Source of the DNA: Fimbriimonadales bacterium | GTDB taxonomy: Bacteria > Armatimonadota > Fimbriimonadia > Fimbriimonadales > GBS-DC | Assembly: GCA_025060055.1 (NCBI GenBank) | Contig: JANXCK010000059.1 | Coordinates: 1-14,524, forward strand | Direction of reading: 5' to 3' | DNA length: 14,524 nt | Shown: positions 6,469 to 11,476 of the stretch, piece after piece | How the letters are laid out: the number at the start of each line of letters is the position of its first letter | Position numbering within the stretch: the first letter of the stretch is position 1 | The notes under the pieces: generated by a model | Databases searched by the model: none | Told to the model about the DNA's origin: nothing | Seen by the model: only the letters and a program-made list of their open reading frames with translations | Position numbers and translations under genes: made by a program

Positions 6469-7278
6469 GTGGAGCAGACGATTTCAGGGGCGCAATTGGC
6501 GATTTCGGCAGGGCAGGGTGCGCCGCCCGTGCGGATGGCAGCGCGGAAGCTGAACCTATACTACGGCGATTTCCACGCGCTCAAGGATATCGACCTCGAC
6601 ATTCGCTCCAACAGCATCACTGCGCTGATTGGTCCTTCAGGCTGTGGCAAGAGCACCTTCCTGCGCTGCCTAAACCGCATGAACGACCTAATCGAAGGCG
6701 TGCGCATCACAGGGCAAGTAACCTTAGACGGCAAAAACATCTACGACCCCGATGTGGATGTCGTCGACCTGCGCAAGCGTGTGGGAATGGTGTTCCAGAA
6801 GCCGAACCCGTTCCCGATGAGCATCTACGACAACGTCGCCTACGGACCGCGCATGCACGGTATCCGCGACAAGCGCATTCTGGATCAGATTGTGGAGACC
6901 AGCCTGCGCCAAGCCGCGTTGTGGAACGAGGTGAAAGATAAGCTCAAGCAGTCGGGGATGGCACTGTCAGGTGGGCAGCAGCAACGCCTCTGCATCGCCC
7001 GCGTGCTGGCGGTCAACCCCGAAGTGATTCTAATGGACGAGCCAACCTCCGCGCTGGATCCCACCGCCACTTACTACATCGAAGAACTGCTCACCGAGTT
7101 GAAGAAAGAGTATACTATCGTGATTGTCACGCACGGCATGCAGCAGGCAGCGCGCATCTCGGACTACACTGGCTTTTTCATGATGGGCGTGCTGCACGAG
7201 TTCGACACCACCGAAAAAATCTTCACCAACCCCAGCAAGAAGGAGACCGAAGACTACATTCGGGGTCGGTTCGGCTAA
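6469..7278 (+). CDS. pstB: Phosphate ABC transporter ATP-binding protein
   Basis: The 269-aa ATPase is the nucleotide-binding subunit of the high-affinity phosphate importer PstSCAB, working at the cytoplasmic face of the membrane with PstC and PstA. It shows Walker A G55-P-S-G-C-G-K61-S-T, the PstB-typical Q-loop segment F-Q-K-P-N-P-F-P-M-S-I-Y-D-N, signature L166-S-G-G-Q-Q-Q-R, Walker B with D190-E191, and switch H222 (V-T-H-G-M-Q-Q-A). It ends E-D-Y-I-R-G-R-F-G like other PstB proteins. GTG 6469 is chosen because it lies 8 nt after a -10 box. ATG 6535 has no Shine-Dalgarno either and would cut 22 residues. No pstS, pstC, pstA or phoU is in the window, which is unusual. It is probably induced under phosphate limitation. 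Confidence 0.93.
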   Translation: MEQTISGAQLAISAGQGAPPVRMAARKLNLYYGDFHALKDIDLDIRSNSITALIGPSGCGKSTFLRCLNRMNDLIEGVRITGQVTLDGKNIYDPDVDVVDLRKRVGMVFQKPNPFPMSIYDNVAYGPRMHGIRDKRILDQIVETSLRQAALWNEVKDKLKQSGMALSGGQQQRLCIARVLAVNPEVILMDEPTSALDPTATYYIEELLTELKKEYTIVIVTHGMQQAARISDYTGFFMMGVLHEFDTTEKIFTNPSKKETEDYIRGRFG

Positions 7279-7289
7279 CCGATTGGGGG

Positions 7290-7295
7290 TACAAT
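7290..7295 (+). promoter_or_regulatory. Probable -10 box of accC, leaderless arrangement
   Basis: TACAAT ends 9 nt before the accC GTG at 7305, inside the 26-bp gap after pstB. No Shine-Dalgarno sequence precedes the GTG. The box suggests accC has its own transcription start close to its start codon and does not depend on pstB readthrough. Confidence 0.45.
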
Positions 7296-7304
7296 AACCC
7301 TGCT

Positions 7305-8675
7305 GTGTTCCGCAAGATTCTCATCGCCAATCGGGGCGAAATCGCGGTGCGCATCATCCGCGCCTGCAGAGAGTTGGGCGTGCGAAGCGTTGCCGTCTAT
7401 TCCGAAGCCGACCGTGACGCGATGCATGTGCAACTGGCGGACGAAGCGGTCTGCATCGGACCGCCGCCCAGCACGGAAAGCTACCTCAACATTCCGCATA
7501 TTCTGATGGCAGCACACATCACGGGCGCGGAAGCGATTCACCCAGGCTACGGCTATCTGTCGGAGCGGAGTAGTTTTGCAGAGGCGTGCGCGTCGCAGGG
7601 CATCAAGTTCATCGGGCCGCCGCCCGACGCCATCGCCAAAATGGGCGACAAGTCGCTGGCACGCGCAATCGCGCAGAAGGCGGGCGCACCTGTGCTACCC
7701 GGCACGGAACACGCGCTGCAAAGCGAAGACGAAGCGCTCGCCGCTGCGCGAAAAATCGGTTTCCCACTGCTTATCAAAGCCGCTGCAGGCGGCGGCGGGC
7801 GCGGCATTCGGCGCGTCCTCAGTGAAGATGAGTTGATTCCTGCCCTGCGTATTGCCCAATCCGAAGCGCAAGCCGCCTTCGGCTCGCCCGAAGTCTACCT
7901 GGAAAAATACATTCCTGAGCCACGCCATATCGAAGTGCAGATTTTAGCGGATGAACACGGCAAGGTGCTGCACCTGTACGAGCGCGAATGCTCCATCCAG
8001 AACCCACGCCATCAGAAGATGATCGAGGAAGCGCCCGCGCCGAACCTACGCCCCGAAACCCGCCACGCGCTGGGCGAGGCAGCCGTCAAAGTGGCTCAAG
8101 CCGTAGGCTACCAAAACGCAGGCACTATCGAGTTTCTGACCGACGCGGAGGAGAACTTCTACTTCATCGAAATGAACACCCGCCTCCAAGTGGAGCATCC
8201 CGTAACAGAAGCGATTACGGGAATCGACATCGTGCAATGGCAAATTCGGATTGCAGCAGGCGAGCCACTGCCACTGGAGCAGAGCGACATCGGCATCGAT
8301 GGACATGCAATAGAGGCGCGTCTGACCGCCGAGATTCCTGAACGGGATTTCACACCCTCTACTGGGCGCGTCAGTGAATGGACGCCTCCTGGTGGACTTG
8401 GCGTGCGCGTCGACAGCCATCTCTACACGGGCTATAGCATTCCACCTTACTACGACCCCCTGCTGGCGAAGATTGTCGTGCATGCGCCTACACGCGCGAT
8501 GGCAATCGCTCGCTTGCAACGCGCCTTGCACGAGACCCGTATCGCGGGAGTGCAGACCTGCCGCGATTTTCTGCTCCGGATTGTTCACACCGACGAGTTT
8601 TGCGCGGGCAAAGTCTCCACACCGTTCGTCCCGCGCCTGCTCCGAGGCGGCTTGGTGGCAGGAGGCAGACGATGA
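7305..8675 (+). CDS. accC: Biotin carboxylase subunit of acetyl-CoA carboxylase
   Basis: The 456-aa enzyme carboxylates biotin on the carrier protein using ATP and bicarbonate, the first half-reaction of malonyl-CoA formation. It begins F-R-K-I-L-I-A-N-R-G-E-I-A-V-R. ATP-grasp and active-site residues match E. coli AccC: K116 (G-D-K), the glycine loop K-A-A-A-G-G-G-G-R-G, K238 (R-H-Q-K), and E289-M-N291-T-R293-L-Q-V-E297-H-P. The length is normal for a stand-alone subunit and there is no biotin-carrier domain, so it is not a fused pyruvate or acyl-CoA carboxylase. A separate alpha subunit of such a carboxylase cannot be fully excluded, because accB is not adjacent. The start is GTG 7305 and homology begins at once. 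Its TGA overlaps the nusB ATG as ATGA. Confidence 0.92.
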   Translation: MFRKILIANRGEIAVRIIRACRELGVRSVAVYSEADRDAMHVQLADEAVCIGPPPSTESYLNIPHILMAAHITGAEAIHPGYGYLSERSSFAEACASQGIKFIGPPPDAIAKMGDKSLARAIAQKAGAPVLPGTEHALQSEDEALAAARKIGFPLLIKAAAGGGGRGIRRVLSEDELIPALRIAQSEAQAAFGSPEVYLEKYIPEPRHIEVQILADEHGKVLHLYERECSIQNPRHQKMIEEAPAPNLRPETRHALGEAAVKVAQAVGYQNAGTIEFLTDAEENFYFIEMNTRLQVEHPVTEAITGIDIVQWQIRIAAGEPLPLEQSDIGIDGHAIEARLTAEIPERDFTPSTGRVSEWTPPGGLGVRVDSHLYTGYSIPPYYDPLLAKIVVHAPTRAMAIARLQRALHETRIAGVQTCRDFLLRIVHTDEFCAGKVSTPFVPRLLRGGLVAGGRR

Positions 8676-9121
8676 ACGGCAAGCCTGCGGGGCGCCGCGC
8701 CGTGCGGGAGTGGGCGCTGCGCGCCCTGTACCAAATCGACTTGGGCAGCAAGCCTGTGGAAGAGGCGATTGAGGAAGTGTTGGGCGTTGCAGCGCTGGAG
8801 CCTGACGACGCCAACGCTGTGCGCGAACTGGTCGCGGGCGTCGCGCGCACCCAACTGACCGAGTTAGACCCACTGATTCAGCAGTACGCACGCGGTTGGA
8901 CGATTGACCGCATGGCGGTGATCGATCGCAACCTTCTGCGCCTTGCCCTCTACGAGCTACGCTACCACCCTGAACAGCCGTTCAAAGTGGTCATCAACGA
9001 CGCCATCGAGTTAGCGAAGAAATACAGCACTGCCGAGTCGGGACGGTTTGTGAACGGCATATTAGGCGCGATTGTGCGTCAGATGTATCCTGCAGATGCG
9101 CCGCCGCGCGAGGAAGGCTAA
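8672..9121 (+). CDS. nusB: Transcription antitermination factor NusB
   Basis: The 149-aa protein belongs to the all-helical NusB family, which binds boxA RNA with S10 (NusE) and supports rRNA antitermination. Family landmarks are R-x-W-A-L-R-A-L-Y-Q-I-D near the N terminus, V-I-D-R-N-L-L-R-L-A-L-Y-E-L in the middle, and V-V-I-N-D-A-I-E-L-A-K-K-Y-S-T-A-E-S-G-R-F-V-N-G-I-L at the C-terminal end. ATG 8672 has a strong GGAGG 6 nt upstream (8661-8665) and shares ATGA with the accC stop, implying translational coupling. The length is typical. Its TAA stop overlaps the stop of the convergent gene by 4 bp. Confidence 0.95.
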   Translation: MNGKPAGRRAVREWALRALYQIDLGSKPVEEAIEEVLGVAALEPDDANAVRELVAGVARTQLTELDPLIQQYARGWTIDRMAVIDRNLLRLALYELRYHPEQPFKVVINDAIELAKKYSTAESGRFVNGILGAIVRQMYPADAPPREEG

Positions 9122-9870
9122 CTCGGTAGCGCCGCGCCACGCAGCGTGCCGTCTTTCGCAATCAGAACCCCCAGCTCTCCTGCGCGTCGCTCCGCCTCGC
9201 GCGTGACAGTGCGTCCCATCGCCACGCCCAACGCAGGATAGCCATGCTTTTGCAAAATCGCCGCGCGCTGGTGAGCGCGCTCCACATCCTTCACGCCCAC
9301 ACCCCACGACACCTCCACCACCAGCCAATACTCCTGTTGCGAGACCTTGGATTGTGCATACACGAACAGGTCTGCGTACAGCAGCTCGACGGCGTCCTCT
9401 TCGTCCAGCACGAGCGTTTCCCCGATGAGTGGGTAGAGTTGCTCGGCGTCGTAGATGCGCATTTTCTTGAAGTACCTGCCCAGCACAGCGGGCAGGCGGC
9501 GTCGCGCCTTGAGTTCCTCCGAGTCGCCTTTCAGCTCGGCGACATCACGCTCGACCCGCGCCAGCCGTTTTTCGACCTTGTCGACGCGCTCGCGCACCTC
9601 AAGGGCAATCTGTTTTGCCTCTTGCGCTTCCCGCTTCGCCTCCTGCGCCTCTTGCTTGGCTTCTGAGGCGATTTGCTCAACGCGGATGAGCCGTTCCAAT
9701 ATCTGCAGCACGACGCGCTTGAGTTCCTCGAACTGCCCAGGAAGCGCGAACAGTTCGTCCATCTGTAGCGCCTCGATCATGGCGCGGCGCAGGTGCGGGA
9801 ATCGGCGCAGCGCCTCGATGCTGCGCTCTAACGCCTGCAACTCTTCTGGCGACAGTTCCGAAGGATCCAC
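9118..9870 (-). CDS. Coiled-coil protein with PD-(D/E)XK nuclease-like C-terminal domain, function unknown
   Basis: The product is 250 aa. Residues ~50-120 are a strongly heptad-like, Ala/Glu/Lys/Arg-rich coiled coil with repeated E-A-K-x-E-A-Q units. Residues ~125-248 resemble restriction-endonuclease-fold proteins that occur in large families in thermophilic bacteria, cyanobacteria and Chloroflexi: A-D-L-F-V-Y then W-L-V-V-E-V-S-W, followed by D-V-E-R-A-x-Q-R-A-A-I-L. The Asp and Glu of the D...ExK core are present but the Lys position holds Ser/Trp, so catalytic activity is doubtful. The start is GTG 9870, 7 nt after TATACT and without a Shine-Dalgarno sequence. It lies 17 bp after the glycosyltransferase gene on the same strand. 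The role is unknown, and the nuclease-fold assignment is by motif resemblance only. Confidence 0.75.
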   Translation of the reverse strand: MDPSELSPEELQALERSIEALRRFPHLRRAMIEALQMDELFALPGQFEELKRVVLQILERLIRVEQIASEAKQEAQEAKREAQEAKQIALEVRERVDKVEKRLARVERDVAELKGDSEELKARRRLPAVLGRYFKKMRIYDAEQLYPLIGETLVLDEEDAVELLYADLFVYAQSKVSQQEYWLVVEVSWGVGVKDVERAHQRAAILQKHGYPALGVAMGRTVTREAERRAGELGVLIAKDGTLRGAALPS

Positions 9871-9877
9871 GCCGTAG

Positions 9878-9883
9878 AGTATA
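9878..9883 (-). promoter_or_regulatory. Probable -10 box of the coiled-coil/PD-(D/E)XK-like gene
   Basis: On the minus strand TATACT is followed by 7 nt and the GTG start at 9870. It lies in the 17-bp gap right after the upstream glycosyltransferase stop codon. This fits the leaderless spacing seen elsewhere in the window. No -35 hexamer is evident. Confidence 0.45.
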
Positions 9884-9887
9884 CCGC

Positions 9888-11228
9888 TTACGCAGCCTCA
9901 GCCGGACGGGTCAGCAGTTCGAACATCGCGCGGTTCAGTTCGGCGCCTTGCAACCCTGCCTCCACCAACTGCCAATAGGTTTGCACGCGCGGCAGGTCCG
10001 ACTCGCGATACAAATGCAAGGGCGGCAGGGTTGTGTCGGCAAATAAGCGAAAGCCCAACGCTTCCGCACGCAGACAAAGATGCCGATCCTCGCCAATCAG
10101 CAGGCAGCCTCGTATCTCGCTGAAGCAGACGCCTGCCTCTAACGCGCGACGCGAAAGCAGCGTACATGCGCCCATACCGCTTAGCCGATAAAGCCCCGGA
10201 CAAAACGCCAATGCGTCCAAAAACGCCAATCTACGGCGACGCTGCTCCTCCACCTCCAACTCCTGCCCGCGCCGTCGACGGTAGAGATCCTTTTCATCGG
10301 CATACCACAAGTTCGGCAGAGGCGGCCAGTTGGGCTTCCACATTGTCCAGAATGTCTGGCAAACGATGTCGCGCCGATGCCCTACCATGTGGCGCAGCGT
10401 CTGCGGATGCAACACCAAATCGCTGTCCAACAGAAACGCATAGTCATAACCGTGCCGCAACGCCGCGTCCAACGCGCCGTCCTTAATCGCCGCTAAGCGC
10501 CATATCAGGCTTTCCGTCCAGTGATGGGTTCTTTCCGTGCGTCGGTATGCTTCTCCCACAGGGAGACGCAAGCGGTGGACGGGCACACGCATATGGCTCG
10601 CAAACTCGCGCAACATCTGGGACGCTTCGGCATCGTCGTTGTTGTCAATAAACAGATAGGCGACCTCAAACCCTTCCGTGTCTAAGCGACGCAGACCTTC
10701 CAGAAAATCGCGCAGAATCGCAGGTTTCTGACGCACGGGCGAGATAATCATCACGCGAGGCGTCTCAGGAACCTCAAAACGCATTTCGCGGTCGCGAATG
10801 GCAACGAGGATGACGCCGTCCTCTGGCTCTTCGGTAATCTCGTGGTGTACCTGATAACCGCGTGCTGTCCAGTTTATCCCCTGTGCCATGCCCCACGGGG
10901 CAACCACCACCGCCCAGCGAGCCGCGAGCGTGTCTATCGTGTCCAGCAACGCCTCCAACGGCTGCGTCGGCTCTGCGATCGCAACGACGCAATCGCATCG
11001 GAATGAGTTCGGCAGCGTCGCCAGATACCGCTGACCGCAGTCTCGTATCTCTATTTCACTTTCCTGCGTGCGCACGCCAAACACGGTGCAGTACGGCATA
11101 AAATACTGTAGGACTTGCGTGCTGGCTCCTTCGGCGGCGCAGATATCCAGCACCACCCACGCCTGATGCAGCGGAAATGGCATATTCTCCAGTGCCAAGC
11201 GCGTCAAGCGCATGCGGTACTCGTACAT
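9888..11228 (-). CDS. Methyltransferase-like domain fused to a GT-A glycosyltransferase
   Basis: From ATG 11228 the protein is 446 aa with no signal peptide. Residues ~20-145 look like a degenerate Rossmann methyltransferase: V-V-L-D28-I-C-A-A-E-G34-A-S resembles motif I, and a helix/strand alternation follows. Residues ~157-440 are a family-2-like GT-A domain: P-R-V-M-I-I-S-P-V, the metal-binding D268-S-D270 in F-L-L-D-S-D-L-V-L, then G-E-D-R-H-L-C-L-R-A and P-L-H-L-Y-R-E-S-D-L near the end. It probably transfers an activated sugar to a glycan or protein in envelope synthesis; donor and acceptor are unknown. ATG 11228 is preferred because GATAAT ends 7 nt before it. A GTG at 11318 would add 30 unconserved residues and approach the divergent amylase promoter. 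The GT-A call is firm; the methyltransferase call is weaker. Confidence 0.82.
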   Translation of the reverse strand: MYEYRMRLTRLALENMPFPLHQAWVVLDICAAEGASTQVLQYFMPYCTVFGVRTQESEIEIRDCGQRYLATLPNSFRCDCVVAIAEPTQPLEALLDTIDTLAARWAVVVAPWGMAQGINWTARGYQVHHEITEEPEDGVILVAIRDREMRFEVPETPRVMIISPVRQKPAILRDFLEGLRRLDTEGFEVAYLFIDNNDDAEASQMLREFASHMRVPVHRLRLPVGEAYRRTERTHHWTESLIWRLAAIKDGALDAALRHGYDYAFLLDSDLVLHPQTLRHMVGHRRDIVCQTFWTMWKPNWPPLPNLWYADEKDLYRRRRGQELEVEEQRRRRLAFLDALAFCPGLYRLSGMGACTLLSRRALEAGVCFSEIRGCLLIGEDRHLCLRAEALGFRLFADTTLPPLHLYRESDLPRVQTYWQLVEAGLQGAELNRAMFELLTRPAEAA

Positions 11229-11235
11229 AGGCAAA

Positions 11236-11260
11236 ATTATCGGCAAGCGCCCTGCGCTTG
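11236..11260 (-). promoter_or_regulatory. -10 box and adjacent inverted repeat upstream of the glycosyltransferase
   Basis: On the minus strand GATAAT (11241-11236) is followed by 7 nt and the ATG at 11228. Immediately upstream, CAAGCGC (11244-11250) and GCGCTTG (11254-11260) form a perfect 7-bp inverted repeat with a 3-bp centre, covering part of the -10/-35 spacer. It could be an operator. It could also be a chance hairpin. Confidence 0.45.
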
Positions 11261-11318
11261 CTGAGGGTGTTTGAGCAGAAACAACCCTGATAGGACTTCT
11301 CAACAGTCTCGCCGCCAC

Positions 11319-11347
11319 TTGACATCGCCATCAAACCATGCTATAAT
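11319..11347 (+). promoter_or_regulatory. Consensus sigma-70 promoter of the amylase-pilin unit
   Basis: A perfect TTGACA (11319-11324), a 17-nt spacer and a perfect TATAAT (11342-11347) predict a transcription start near 11354 and a leader of about 120 nt before the amylase ATG at 11477. It is the only full-consensus promoter I see in the window, and it suggests strong constitutive expression unless the leader is regulatory. Confidence 0.85.
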
Positions 11348-11353
11348 ATGGCT

Positions 11354-11476
11354 TAGAATACGATTTCTCGTCGCGGGATGAACGATCCTCCCAACAGGCT
11401 TGAGCAGGAGTGCCCAAGTGGCGAATCGTGGCGGAGACGCCGTTGTGCAACGCAGACACCAGAGCGCAGGGGCAGC
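11354..11476 (+). other. Long 5' leader of the amylase mRNA, possibly structured
   Basis: This is the ~120 nt between the predicted transcription start and the amylase ATG. GGCG-GAGA-CGCC (around 11430-11441) is a 4-bp stem with a GNRA loop, and CGATTT near the start can pair with GAATCG downstream. I recognise no known riboswitch class. The frame is open from an ATG at 11378, but the encoded residues are Arg-rich and precede the signal peptide, so they are probably not translated. Confidence 0.35.

Noticed and set aside
7267..7281. Small hairpin CGGTT-CGGCT-AACCG at the pstB stop codon as a terminator
   Set aside because: The stem is only 5 bp with no U-run, and it overlaps the coding end. 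It is more likely chance.
8046..8891. 281-codon open frame on the minus strand
   Set aside because: It lies antisense across accC and nusB, both certain by homology. It has no recognisable domain or start signal.
11405..11465. tRNA-like stretch (GGAGTGCCCAAGTGGCG) in the amylase leader
   Set aside because: It resembles the 5' part of a class II tRNA, but no matching acceptor 3' strand, anticodon arm or T-arm GTTCRA sequence follows.
11378..11476. N-terminal extension of the amylase from ATG 11378
   Set aside because: It would place 33 Arg-rich residues before a good signal peptide. ATG 11477 has its own AGGGG site.
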